Below are positions 11,355 to 23,902 of a DNA stretch of 47,002 nucleotides, piece after piece (position 1 is the stretch's first letter; each line of letters begins with the position of its first letter). The stretch lies in contig ADNK01003464.1 of assembly GCA_000320545.1 (NCBI GenBank), positions 52,501-99,502 of the forward strand, in the 5' to 3' direction. The notes under the pieces were generated by a model, which was not told the origin of the DNA, searched no databases, and was given only the letters and a program-made list of their open reading frames with translations. Position numbers and translations under genes: made by a program. The DNA comes from Bigelowiella natans CCMP2755. Taxonomy: Eukaryota; Cercozoa; Chlorarachniophyceae.

Positions 11355-14300
11355 ATGATGATGATGAGGAACCCCATGGAAGAAGGTAACATGCATGTCC
11401 GAACAAACAAATGTATGCAGATTGTTTCCACTAATATGACATTCAACAAAAATTTCAGAGCAAGCAGTATCATGACCGTGACGGGCAGTCCACCTGCGCA
11501 GATGCTGTCAACCAGCAGGAATACTGTTAGCAGTTCGCGTAGAGACACAATGCCAACACTTGAAAGCAAACGCAGAGTTATCCACGGGTCCCCAAGACGC
11601 GCGATAACACTGGACCAAAATGATTTGATATCTCGTGCGGAATTGAAGAAGCGCAATGCGACTCCAACATCGCGAAGACGAATGACTCTGAACAAATCAA
11701 CTTGGCAAAAAGGTTCAATGTTGCGATACTTCTGATCTTCTGATCGCTTTTTTTCCCTTACAAAAATAAAACTTGATTTTTAGCTGTAATACTGTGCTCA
11801 GATGAAATCGAAGGATTATCTAATCTCGATGTAGACCCCATAGGTGAGAGATGTACTACTATGTAATGTCAATCGAAGGCTAGAGTAAAAATTCATTTTT
11901 TAATGTTGCTATAATGTTAGAGTTACTGATGTTTAAAGAAGAGGTGTTTCTATCTGGGAGGCGAAGCCTACAGAACGCACAGGAGGTCTCTAATCACGAA
12001 ACCATAAGAAATAATCATGCAGAATTGATTTTCCCCCTTAGAAACTAATGCAGCTTCAAGATCGACTTACGCATTCGGATGACCTAGACTTATTGGATGA
12101 GGCCATTCAATCTGTTGTAGAAGCTCAGGTGGATATTCTTGCGAATATGAGTGCCGACTATGGTAATAAATTTCACATTGGTATTGGAAATTGATTGAAT
12201 TTAGTGTCATTTCAGACATATACAAGGAGATCGAAACAAAATATGACGAAATGACTGATGAAGAAGCAGCCGCATTGGATGCTGCACTTTCGTATGCATC
12301 TGGTACAAAATTGATTGATAAAACTGAGTGCTGCTCTTTTAAAATACCGAAAGTAAAAAAAAGGGGAGGGAAAAATTAGCACACAATGCTCATGTGTCTA
12401 GTGAATTGATGAAATATTTTCTTTAAATTCAATGCGTCAGTATATTCTCCGAGGAATCCACTCGACAACTTCCTCGCTCGCCATCTACAGGGTAGGCGTA
12501 CCCCTAGAATGGGCGAGAGACCGCGACATCGAAGATCATCTTCAGCCCAAGAGTATGAACGCACAATCGAAGATATCCTAAATGCTCGAAGAATCAAAAG
12601 GTTCTTGGATAGCTACAATACTTCAATAAAACTTTTTTCTGAATCTTTCATATGGGACAGGACTTATACAGCAGGAGAGGAAATGTCTAACGAAGAAAGA
12701 CTTATGCTAGAAAAAATTCGACGGTCATCACGTGCAGGCTCCATGTTGTCTCCCAGACAAAGGCATTCGCCACTATCTAATGGTGTTGAATTAGATCGAA
12801 GGACACCCATAGTATCGAAATCACAAAGGTGTTATAGTTGTAAATAACTCAGATATTCGATTATAACCTAACCCACAATAATAGGAATAGCCTTGCCATG
12901 TCACCACCTTCACCACGAAGGGCGACAGTAGAGCTTCCATCTTTATCGTGGATAAGTGAAAGGGATTCAAGAAGAAGCATAAAACTCCCTGAATTAACCC
13001 TTTATAGATTAAATTCAGAATCAGGGAAATATTTGGAAAAAGTGAATACATGGTAAAATATAGCTAATTAATGTTTCTCACTAGCACGTAACAAGTATCA
13101 ACATACTCTCGTATAGGCACGAATTCGACATATGGGCTTTCAACGATGCAAGTATCTATCGATTTTGATATCTATTTTTGTTCTGATAAAAGTTAATTTT
13201 CTCATGTAGCCAATGAACGTCCTCTATCTACCCTTTTCTTACATCTTTTCGACGTTCATGATCTCTACTCAAGGTAGATAATTTTTTTTTTAAAACTTGA
13301 AAATTGACTAATATTATGCTCAGATGTAATATAAAGAAAGGAATCGCTGCGAACTTTATTACAAAAATTGAGGAGGTCATTAAATATATATGTATCAAGC
13401 AGGCTTAACCTAATCGTTGGTATCAACAGGGATATCTTGATAACCCATATCATAATAAAGTACACGCGGCTGATGTGCTACAGTCTATGCACTTCTGGCT
13501 TCAAAGGTTTACAATATTAAATCATAGTAATTCTTTCTCTTCATCTCATTTTTCACACAATCAGTTCGGTGTTAAAACCAGTTTGCGACAAATACCCGCT
13601 TCTACGTCTTTCATCATACATTGCTGCAGCTGTTCACGATTATAAACACCCGGGTACATGAGGAGATGTGTAAGCGCGCTATCAAGAGTCAAGACAGCTA
13701 GTCTCGTAATATGCAATATTTTCAGGCACAAATAATTTGTTCCAGCAACGCACTGGATCTGAGGAAGCACTGACGTAGCAATTGTTTGTGACTTCCTCTT
13801 TAGAATGAGTCAGTGATTATCTGGTTTCAGATACAATGATAACTCGGTTTTAGAGAATATGCATGTTTCTCGCGCTTTCAAGCTCATGAGAAAGCATATA
13901 AAGTACAATATTCTGGCTGACCTGAAGAAAGAAGGTACTGCTTACATGTCCATCGAGCATCACTTACACATTTTGAATGCGTAGACCAAGGACTTGTTCG
14001 AAAACTGGTTATAAGTTTAGTCCTCCAAACGGACATGGTAATTGTGAATGACCCTTAAAGTTAATCTCAAACATGAAATTATTCTTTGTAGGCGAAACAT
14101 GCAGATGGAATAAGAGGGCTGCAACGAAAAAGTTGTTAACCATGAACACTAGAGACTATACGCCCAAATCTGTTTCTTATCCCACTATTTTAAAAAACAG
14201 CTCAATACAAACTCGAGGCCAAAGCTAAATGGATGGACAATAGCAACCCTGAGAATTCAAAGGTTGCCATGTTATATCTGTACGTTGCTTAACTTAATTT

Positions 14301-15486
14301 TTCATACTTGAAAAGGATTTCTTGGATGATGCTGAACTTCTACTAGGAATAGCGCTCAAATGTATGTCAGAGTGTGGTTTCCCTTTTCGGTGCAATTAAA
14401 GCAGTTAGTAACCACCAAAACATAGGTTCTGATTTATGTAACCCATGTCGACCAAAGAGGCAGATGCTTCAATGGGCCTCTAGAATAAATCAGGTTTGCT
14501 ATTTTGGGAGAATGTTAAATATTTCATGAACTGAAATGAATGCGGACTACAGGAATTTTTCAAGCAAGGGGACTTGGAACAAATTTTTTCGCTCCCAGTT
14601 GGTCCAGGTAAGAGATTTTGCTGGTACCATGTATAACAGTTTCCCAAACGTTTATCATGAATATCGTAGGAAACGATCGCAATTCAGCAAATATACCTCT
14701 CGGTCAACAGTTCTTCATAAAGGTAATTATCTTGACTTTGCTATCTGGAGTCTATACAAATCGTTTATCGATATTAGGTATTAGTAAGTCCTCTTTATAT
14801 AGCTTGGAAAAAAGGTACTTACAATACACCAAATTTCGTTCTATATAAATGTAATTACTGCTTTTGTGATTCGTGCTATATCTCGAAGTTGTCCCAGAGA
14901 CCCGAATTCCACTTCGGTTTCTCCGATCTAACTTAAAAGTAAGTTTTAGTATAGGCATTGACATGCAGGTATGTTCTAAATACTGATACTAGCTTGTATT
15001 TAGTTCTGGGCGGACCAGAGTAAACAAAGCAAACGAGCATCTAGCCCAAAGTCTACAGAAATTGCAGATACCGGCGAGCATAAAGTTGACGGCAACTCTG
15101 AGAAAGGAAGTAAGCACCATAGTAAAAGTTTAAACCGGAAGAAGAATGTGCACGTAAATTTTAAAAAACGGAATCGGAAAAAGTCTACAAAATTGCTTGG
15201 AGGCGATACTATAGATGATAAAGGAGTTTCCACAGGAGAAAATTTCCCCAATTTACTTTCAATAAGTTCTCTTGACGATGGCGATGATGCTGATTCGCAC
15301 ACGTCGTCTGCTACTCCGAATTCATATACTTTTTCACAACAAAACATTGTGGCAGAGATAATGCCACCTCCGAAATCACCTTCTGCACACAGTAGAATGA
15401 AGGTTAATTCTCTCTTACGGAATAAACAGCGTCGGGGATCTCTTAACAGTATTAGTTCTTTTCGATCCTCAGTAAGTAGTAGATGA
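11355..15486 (+). CDS. class I 3',5'-cyclic-nucleotide phosphodiesterase
   Basis: Twenty-three exons join in phase to 2664 nt (887 aa): 11355-11712, 11802-11843, 11921-11985, 12042-12162, 12216-12302, 12441-12828, 12885-13052, 13117-13151, 13210-13273, 13324-13375, 13430-13506, 13565-13653, 13726-13774, 13831-13934, 13985-14037, 14092-14131, 14201-14262, 14316-14361, 14426-14493, 14553-14607, 14670-14777, 14889-14938, 15004-15486. The catalytic domain, about residues 410-730, holds every hallmark: WHEFDIW; NPYHNKVHAADVLQ with the catalytic His; HDYKHPG; YNDNSVLENMH; LQTDMAKHADG; ALKCSDLCNPCRP with the metal Asp; EFFKQGDLE; and the glutamine in GQQFF. It hydrolyses cAMP and/or cGMP. The ~400-residue N-terminus is basic and Ser-rich with a short acidic helical part; no GAF, PAS or membrane segment is seen. 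The ~160-residue tail is Lys/Ser-rich. The first exon could start farther upstream. Confidence 0.94.
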
Positions 15487-17459
15487 CTATAGCTAATGAT
15501 AATGCAAATTTGCTGGCACTGTTGTTGTGGTAGCACAAAATAGACATCTCAAATCTCCATGTAAAATAATCCTATGGCTGCTGAATGGAAATGCAGTCAG
15601 CTGAGATAAATAAAGGATTAGCCTATTAGTCAATAGTGTGTGACTGTTTTCTTAGTTGTTTACAACGCTAGATGTTTTGTTTGCCACGCACGCAGCCAGC
15701 GATGCAGTCTAAATCATGTGCAATTATTTCTAGTGCCGTAGCACGATAATGTAGTTGTTAGCTAGATTGCTAGTGATGGATTTAGACATATCTGGATTCT
15801 TGATATTCCATGAATCTGCGATTGTGTTGCATGAAATGCATGCGTCTCATCTAGTCAAACACTTAGTAGTGTGTGAACAATTTAGAAGCTAGAGTGGTGG
15901 GAAATGTTGATGATGTTCTGTGCTACATGCTAGCATGGCTAGCCTAGCCAGTTAGCACTAGAGCAAGCCCTGTTCTAGTATTCACATAGCTCTAGAGCTA
16001 CATGAGACTGCTAAAGTCGCTCTAGCTAGCTAGCTAGCTAGACTAACGTAACTAGCTAAATTCCTAGACATGCTAGCATGGCTAGATGGTAGCATGCACT
16101 TCCAGGCCCAGAAATTGCAGGACGTGTTCGATCCACGCGTGGACACATGTTGCTAGCTTGGCATCTAGCATGCTAGCATGCGCTAGCTAGCTAGTGCAGT
16201 GATGCACAGAACATCCTTAGATCTAGACATCTAGATATCTAGAAATGCACAAAATGAGGTCTAGACCTGGCCAGCTGGAGATGTGCACAGCTAACAGTTA
16301 CATTGATGGTCGTCGGCAGGTGTTTTTCCACGCACGTTATGCACAACAATAATATCTAGAAATGCACGTACGGGATGAGTAGCACCTCTAGAAATCACAT
16401 TACTAAATGATCTATTTGGTCATATGTGCGCTGTGACGTAGCCGCTATGTTACCTACCTACATCTAGACATGCGTGCATCGATGTGTACTGTTATGCATA
16501 GACTTTACATCTGCATTCTAGAATTGACAGGTACACACTTCGGTTTATTCTTTCGTCCTCTGTGCTAAATTTAGCGGCGTTTTTTCTTATTTTGAAGCTT
16601 TTTTTGCATTTCTGCTCTCTTCCGCAGCACATCCCCCGGGCTCGGTAGTCTAAATATCACACATATGAATGTACATATATTTTATACATATAAAACCTTC
16701 TCTCTAACGATTTACAATGACCTTCGTTGTTCGAACAACCCCCTCCCAGCAGTTGTGTCTGCTGCCTGAAGTACACAAATACTTTTTATGGATGCTACCA
16801 TAACGGATAAGCTATTTGATTGTGTTTTATATATATTCATGACAAATTTGTAGAAATATAAACAACAACATTCGTAGCAATAATAAGCAACAACGCAAAT
16901 GAGATGTTTGCTGCTTGCGTATATCTTTCTGAAGCGAAAGACGACCTTGGATAAAGACACCTAATGAGGAGTATGATAAATAGATGCCAAGAAAGAATAA
17001 GAACGATATCGACACCAGACAAAGTATTCACTTTTACAGAAACAAAACATAAAAAGGAAATTAAGGGTAGAATCATAAGCTCATATAAGAACAACAACCT
17101 CAGTAAGTCCAACTCCCCAGCCACCCCGTGGAGCTGAAGAGTAGGCACTAGGATCCATAGGGTCTAAAGCTAATTGAAAACAAAATAGTAGCAAAGGTGG
17201 CAAATCACAATTGTATGTTCAAGTTTCCTATGTAGGGAAATCATATCGAATCACTCCTACTTTGAATAGAAAACAACATGAATTTGGCCCTACGCCACGC
17301 TTGGGCGAGCATGATATTCTGTCAAAAGTAATTTATCCACGAGCACAATGCATGCATGCAAGCACAAAAAATGTATATAAATAAATAAATAAATAAATAA
17401 ATAATATTTAGTATAAAATATGATGATACGTCATGAATGCATAAAATAGTCGCTGGAGG
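15487..17459. other. tail-to-tail spacer with CTAG/GCATGC-rich block
   Basis: The spacer lies between the 3' ends of the phosphodiesterase (+) and the Pro/Gln-rich protein (-). From about 15640 to 16540 it is packed with ctagc, gctagctagctag, gcatgctagc and tctagac words. One uninterrupted run of CTAG units lies at 16020-16043. From 16650 on it is AT-rich, with a (AAAT)n tract near 17376-17402. Hydrophobic minus-strand open frames at 16712-17148 show no family resemblance and no clear splice structure. Confidence 0.7.
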
Positions 17460-17872
17460 CTATCTTCTTCTTCTACCATCTTTCTGTGCTCGCCTTCGTC
17501 TTTTGTTGTAGTAGTTGTTGTTGTTGGGGAAGTTGTTGCCCCTATTATACCCTCCTGGCAATGGTGGCCGGGTCGCTCCTCTCTGACTCATTCCTCTGTG
17601 ACATTGTAAGTGTGTGTGTGTGTGTTTATGGTGTTTTGTGTGTGCAAATATGATGAGAAGACGAAAGTAAGAATTTCCTTGTAGATTAGATCACGTCGAG
17701 TAGGAAGCGTAACCTCTGTGGCGACGATGGAGCACAAGATGGACAAAACGACTTGCCCATTACCTTTCGGATGTGGGTAATTGAAATCACTATTTATTAT
17801 TTACTTCAAGAACTTTTTCCTGAACTACTCAAGGTCATTTATTCAAAATCATCAATATAAACCGTATTGAGT

Positions 17873-17912
<40 letters not shown>

Positions 17913-19430
17913 AATATATACACACATATAATATATCGCCCACTGTCTGGTTCTAGATGTCAGGCTACTGAAAAGTCTAATAAGATATGCATGCATGTGT
18001 GAAGCATTAGGATTGCACATATACGTGATAAGACAGTGATGACGTCACAACGAATAATAGTTGGTAGGATTGTCTACTACGTACGAAGAGAATAATACCA
18101 TCTTCAATCCATAACCCATCTTTCCACATCTGGAACACACTTGTTGGGTAAAAGCCTTTTATAGAACCAGGAGTAGCAGCAGGACCAACATCAAGAGAAT
18201 CAATGCACAGGGAGCGCATTAATGAACAAGCTGTATCTATTCATCTTCCCACCCCCTCCCCCTTACGTTGGCTTCTTGTCGTTTGCGAATGTACTCAGGG
18301 ACATCTTCGTCTTTGTTATTAATAGACGTCATTCGTTGTTGAAGCATACTTCCAGGAGGCAGCTGTGGGCCTGCATACATACTTCCACTTCCTGCAGCAC
18401 CTACGTATACAATGTAGATATGCTGGAGGACAACCTTTATAAAGATCCTACGCTTTCAAGCTTCTAGATATCTTGGTGTGAATAAATTGCTCCTCTGTGG
18501 TTCCGTGTCGTCGTTGTGTGTAATTTTCCATCGTTAGTTTGTCATACCTGAGGGAGGAGCTGCTACAGGCTGCTGTGGGCGATGATAGGATGCATACGAT
18601 GGAGACGAAGATGAAGGTACTGAGAAACAACATATAAAGGCATTACTATAAGAAGTCGACATACATACAACAATTCCCACTTTGAGTATGTGTGTGTGTG
18701 TGTGTGTGTGTATATGCAACTATATACGCATGTTTTCAGGTATTATTTCATCATTGTTTTTATCGGCAGCATGGTCTAACACGCTTGCTTGCATCCTACT
18801 GAGTGAAGGCATGGCCGAGACAGCAGCAGCAGCAGCAGCAGATGCGTATCTTTTCCTTCCTGTGGTAGTTGTAGCGCACAGATGGTGTTAAGAACCGGGT
18901 TAAGAAATAAGTCATTACCGCTCATTCAATTGCTATTTCCTTCTGGTCATTCTCACCATCTCTCAACTACGATTACTGTGAAGATGAGGCGTAACCTTGC
19001 TCTAGACCGTAGTATTGTATAAACTGCGCCTCGGTGTACCTAAAAATAAAACACCTGTCAACAAAAATGCAATGATTGCACTCCTTCACGAATCATCGAC
19101 TAAGTGAGCTTCGCCTACGACCCAGAAGAGCTCAACTAGGTACTTTAAGCTCAGTGGTATAAACCTCTTGCATTTACACATTGTGTTCTGAGGATACTTC
19201 AAATCTCCCCCCCCCCCCTCAGAAAACAAATAGATAGGCTTACGCTTGTCCATCTGCGGCATCGATCCGGAGCGCCATAGAGATTCCAGTAACACCACCA
19301 AGATGTGGCTGGTATGGTGATGATGTGGCTGGACCAAGATGTGGCTGGTATGGTGATGATGTGGCTGGTAGAGGGGTAGATGGGGAGGAATTGCCTTGAG
19401 CCAGCGAGGAAGGCTGCTGCTGCTGCTGTC

Positions 19431-19465
<35 letters not shown>

Positions 19466-19945
19466 ATCTGTACCTTGGTATCCACTGGAGGGGCTGACGG
19501 GGGTGGCATTCCGGCATATTTTGTTTCTGATTTACTGGAACTAACAAGATGTTGGCGGCTAGGATGCACAAAAGTCGAAGCGCCGTCATCATTTCCAGGC
19601 ACACAATCTACAGCCCCCCCTTTCTCATCACCCCTTTGAAGACGTAAGCCAGGAGGTGCAGAGGAAACAGGAAAAGAATTTTTAGCTTTAGTGTTATTCT
19701 TCGAAATTCCGGGAGGCGGAGCCACTAGTCCTGTTGACAATATAGAGGTCTTTAGCAGCGAAGATGAAGCGTATTACAAGGTTTTACTCAAAGGAAGTGC
19801 ATGAACCTGGTGGGATACGATGAGCCGTCTTCGATATTCCCGGAGGCGGGGCTATTCTGTGAAGACCCTCTCTGTTTTTCCCCAAGCCGGGTGGGACTTG
19901 AATACCCGAGAGAGGCGCAATGCCAGGTGGAGGGGATGCGGCCAT
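17460..19945 (-). CDS. Pro/Gln-rich putative RNA-binding protein with a disrupted CCHC knuckle
   Basis: Ten exons are proposed: 19945-19807, 19730-19244, 19039-18996, 18859-18800, 18619-18548, 18391-18267, 18155-18099, 17789-17764, 17715-17695, 17593-17460. The N-terminal half repeats PPPGI/PPGL motifs (SPPPGIAPL, VPPGLG, APPPGISK twice) and holds a long polyglutamine run from the CTG tract at 19427-19466. Then come YTEAQFIQYYG, a polyalanine run and DEDVPEYIRKRQEAN. The zinc-knuckle-like QVCSRCGKMGYG follows, and the tail is RPPLPGGYNRGNNF plus an Arg-rich end. Together these suggest an RNA-processing factor. The exon at 18155-18099 is read in phase 0, but the next exon fits only in phase 2; as written, the frame meets a stop. 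The start ATG (GTAATGGCC) is the first in frame, but an upstream exon is possible. Exons 1-6 are solid; 7-10 are tentative. Confidence 0.55.
17876..17909. repeat. (CA)n microsatellite in an intron
   Basis: About seventeen CA units lie in the intron upstream of the small exon 17789-17764 of the Pro/Gln-rich gene. Confidence 0.9.
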
Positions 19946-20404
19946 TACCGTGTCGATTCTGGCTTGGTTCGACTCCGTTCTTAATTCCGATTCCAAATTG
20001 TGAAATTCTTGAGCGACAAGAACTTCCCGATGTCTCCTATCTGAAAACGATATCCTTTCTTTGAAATTCCTTCAATCCGCAAAGTATCACAATACGCATA
20101 GCTTTTCCACACTGCGGCAATAAAAGTGGCTCAAAACCCAATCATATATTGCGCGACATCGACGGCAGGAAGTACCTATGCACAAAACAAGAGAACCGGC
20201 TGGAATTGTTCAATTGCGACGTGCTAAATCGAGCGTCGCATGTACAAAATGAACTGCGATTGGCGATATTCAAGTAGGACTTGTTAGGTGCACTACATGT
20301 ACCAATGAAGTAGTGTCCCCACAGCGCAAGGAAAAGAAGGTTTTACGCACCCGCTAGAAAGCATAACAATAATAACAGCTGCCAACCTTGGGGGGGGAAC
20401 GAAG
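19946..20404. promoter_or_regulatory. head-to-head intergenic region (459 bp)
   Basis: The spacer separates the divergent starts of the Pro/Gln-rich gene (-) and the MYB-chromodomain gene (+). A minus-strand open stretch just upstream of 19945 (about 20044-19946, RRHREVLVAQEF...) could be a 5' exon of the minus gene, but it has no in-frame ATG. The remainder shows no coding signal. Confidence 0.4.
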
Positions 20405-22114
20405 ATGGTTAGCGTTGTCACTCAGAACAAGCAGAAAAGCACCCAGTTAGTGTCTAAAGAGAAGAAAGGAGCAGGTTCTACCCGTCATCGTGCAGTAACA
20501 TTCAAAAATCAGCCGATGTTGACGTCTTTGACACATTTCAGGAAAGCCATTCTTCTGTGTTGGCACGAGAATTTTCAAGAAATTTGACGGAGAGAACGAA
20601 GGCCATCACGGTTTTGTGAGTCAAGTAGAAATCGAGAAGGGGTCAAAGGGACGGCACCTCTACATCGTAAGATACGACGATGGAGAATGTGGCGTATTCT
20701 ATGAGAACGATGTGAAAAAATGGGCGACACAGAACCATTTTTGCGACGAAAGTAGTTCGAATAAATATCGAAATAGGCGTCGGTATAACAGCATCGGCCC
20801 TATGAACATGGCAGTTCTCAATTCGATGTTACCGTCATGTCCAAAAAGCGAAAACATTCAATCTGTTCGTACAGCTGCGGCACATAAAGAGTCTATTTCT
20901 CCTCCTTCAGTAGAGGCTGATCTCAGGGAGATGTTAGCTAGGCACGATAAAAGTATAAACGTCACTCCAATCGGAGGTACTGCGAATCTAATGTTGCAGC
21001 CACGGTTAGGGGGGGGGGATGGCCGTAAAGCCTCTCCAGAGACAACAGCTGCCAGGGCACAAAAAAATCTTCAATTCAGCACGAAATCTACAAATCATGA
21101 TATGTATTCTTGTACAGCTGCAACCCAAACAGCAGCCTCCATAAAAAAAGCAAATTCTCTTTCAACAAACACAAATTTCGGTAACCCTACAGGAAACCAG
21201 CTGGTAATGGCAGCAGCGTCGCCATCTGCCTCCCTTCCTTCAATTACATCCAGTGTAGCTGAGAAAAAGAGTATCTTGGCAGATAATAATACTAAGGGGG
21301 AGAAACGAAGGCGAAATTGCTGGAATGCACAGGAGGATGCAAAGCTGATGGAGCTGCGTGGGCAGCTAGGATGTAATAATTGGAAACAAATCGCCAGCAA
21401 AATGGACACGGGAAGGACTGCAAAACAATGCCAAGCACGATGGACAAACCAGCTGCAACCCTCGTTAAAAAAGGGGGCTTTCACCCTTGAGGAGAAGACG
21501 TTATTCTCTATTCTACATCGACAGCATGGAAAGCAATGGAGCCTGATTGCTAAATCGATGCCCGGGAGATCTGACAACGCAGTGAAAAACTACTTCTACG
21601 CTATGCAGAGGCGTATAGCACGTAGTATGAGAGAAAAGGTGGTGGCCAACAGTGTTAAACAAATAGGGAGAAGGCGATACGCTATCACCGAAACAACTTC
21701 TGTGGCTAATGATGCTGCTATTGCAGCAGCTAATTCAACGGCCATAAGTCTGATGGTAGGAAAAACAAGCAGTACTACTTCATCCCTTGTTGATGGGAAG
21801 GAGAATGTATGCGTAGAAAAAGGGCCGATTGTAGCGAACGTACCTGCTATTTCGCATGGCAATCCACACAATAAAGAGACTGGATTATTGCAAAACTGCA
21901 AAGCCACAACAAAATATCTTGATCCCAACCAGGCACATATAGCGGATAATATACCTGATAGAAACTCTATAATCACCAACAGCATCGATATCAAAGCAGA
22001 AGATGAGCAAAATAAGCAAGAAGATAACGACTTTAGCTCAGAAGTGAAGGCAACTTCGATGGACGGCGTACATGCCCTTGCGGCAGCAGCTGCTGCTGCA
22101 TCTAAAGCACAACT

Positions 22115-22145
<31 letters not shown>

Positions 22146-22955
22146 GTTGCGTCTAAGGGATCAAAGTTGATTTTCTCAAGTGTTTCAAAGCCTTCTGCGA
22201 AGAAGAAGAGGAAGAAGACAGGACTATCTCGCATGAAAACTGCTCGATCGACCCGCACTTGGAATCGGCACCGATCGATTAAACACCGCACAAGCCTCTC
22301 AAAGGAAGGGGGTGCTGCTATGAAAAAAAGACGTCGGGAAGGGGGAGAGGGCATAGGAGGCCGTGATATGCTGCGAAAAAGACCCAAAGGTAGAGATATA
22401 GATAGAGTTGAAGAAGAATAGCATGATTCATGATTTATGATCATCACATTATGCATTCATGCGTGCAATTTAATCGTTTAGTCTTATCTCTCTCCCCCTT
22501 CCCCCCTCCCCCCTCTCTCCCTCTCTCCCTCTCTCGCACACATATGAGGCGGTAACAAAAGCTCAAGCGGATACAGAAGTAGCAGTAGCAGAAGTGACAG
22601 CCATTTTGTGGGAGGGGGGGGGGCAGCAGGTGATGAATACTCAACTGAAGTAATAGAAGGTAGAAGATGGGAGGAGGGAATTGGATGGATATACAAAGTC
22701 AAGTGGTGCGGCTACGATGAACGTACATGGGAACCAGAAATCAACCTCACGGAAGGGGGGGTGTACAACAAGCATTTGTTGCAGTTTTTGAGGAGAGAAA
22801 GGCTAATTCAAACAGCCAACGACGATAATAAGAGGCACGCCGTGAACAAAACCAAATTTCCTACACATAAGAGTGCGAGTAGTCGTATCAATGGGATACT
22901 ACCATCGGGGGGGGGAAGAATATCGAACAAAAGTGAGACGAAGAGGAAGGTTTGA
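20405..22955 (+). CDS. Tudor-like + R2R3-MYB + chromodomain nuclear protein
   Basis: Three exons join in phase: 20405-20474, 20542-22389, 22549-22955 (2325 nt, 774 aa). Residues about 27-85 form a Tudor-like reader of the pattern VGTRIFKKFDGE...HHGFV...YIVRYDDGE. Two MYB repeats follow at about 280-385: CWNAQEDAKLMELR with NWKQIASKM and GRTAKQCQARW, then KKGAFTLEEK with QWSLIAKSMPGRSDNAVKN. These give the three spaced aromatic residues and recognition helices of a DNA-binding R2R3 pair. A Lys/Arg-rich region precedes exon 3. Exon 3 encodes a chromodomain (about 670-725): EYSTEVIEGRRW, YKVKWCGYD, TWEPEINL, LLQFLRRERL. Its Tyr/Trp/Tyr cage is intact, as in methyl-lysine readers. Without the second splice, translation would stop at 22419-22421, before the chromodomain. 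The splice (AAAG/gtagag; long pyrimidine tract, then atatgag) keeps the frame, and exon 3 has no ATG at its head. Confidence 0.82.
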
Positions 22956-23902
22956 CAAATATAGGCAGGCAGCTGATCACACCGCAAGTTGACTGTTGAA
23001 AGTCAAATGAAAAAGTCATAATACAGGTGTGAGAAGGTGGTGATGAAACGCAGCTGCACGTAGCGCTGACAATTGATCAATGTGCCTGCTCGTCGAGTAA
23101 TTTATATGCGCATGTCGCATAATGTACATGTAGCATGTTGGACATGGTAGCTGCTAGCGTAGATGATCGTAATCGTACCTAGCATCATCATGATTTGTGT
23201 GTTGTGCTAGCGTGCTTGCTAGCTAGTGTGTAGCGTGTCGAGGTGTGCTAGTCTAGTAGTGTGCACCGCAATGAATGTACGCCCCCATTATTTGTGCTCT
23301 AGTGCTCTAGTGCTAGTGTGCTAGCTAGCTAGTGTGGTGCTGGCATGCTAGCATGAGCTATATGAGACCGCATGCTAGCTCTATACTAGTAGAGCTAGCT
23401 AGCGTGCTAGCGTGTGCGTGATTGCTAGATTGATGTACATATCAAATTAATGTTGCGTCAAGACTCAACGTTCGGCGATCTTACTAGCTAGAGTTAGCTA
23501 GACATAGCGCATAGTCTAGTAGTGCACAAACCAGTTTTTGCAAGTCGATCTTGTGACCAACTACATGTCGATTAGATCGTGCAAAACTTAGCGCATGTGA
23601 TAGTTACCAACAACGCGCTACCAGCGCTAGAGCGTATAGCTCTACACATGTGTGCCCCGCATCAACACAATGCTAGAATGGTCGCTCTTGTCTAGTTGTA
23701 TTCAGGCGTGTGAGACGACGCTACATAGCAATGGCTAGATGTGTACATTAAGACATGTCTGAAGATGTGTGCTACATTAAAACAACCATAACAACGCATA
23801 TCTAGACATCCAGATGCTACTACCTACTTAGTTCGCCATTGTTGCACATATCTAGACATCGTTTACTTACTCGATCGAAATCGATCACCACCTGATCGAT
23901 CA
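22956..23902. other. tail-to-tail spacer with CTAG-rich block
   Basis: The spacer lies between the 3' ends of the MYB-chromodomain gene (+) and the N-acetylornithine deacetylase gene (-). It is dominated by words such as tgctagcgtgctagc, gctagctagtgtg, gcatgctagcatg and ctagacatc, mostly from 23100 to 23850. No coding frame or RNA gene is recognised. Confidence 0.75.

Noticed and set aside
11339-11695. Hydrophobic minus-strand frame of 118 codons resembling a membrane segment
   Set aside because: It is antisense to the Lys/Arg/Ser-rich first exon of the phosphodiesterase. AAR, AGR and ACN codons read as Phe/Leu/Ser/Cys on the other strand, which explains the hydrophobicity.
20616-20618. Start of the MYB protein at this GTG
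   Set aside because: The codon is GTG and the frame is open upstream into KKFDGENEGHHGF, which is needed for the Tudor-like domain. An upstream ATG exon joins in phase.
21596-22456. Long minus-strand frame of 286 codons
   Set aside because: It is a shadow of the MYB exon, rich in Val/Leu/Phe from antisense of Lys- and ACT-rich codons, with no family motif.
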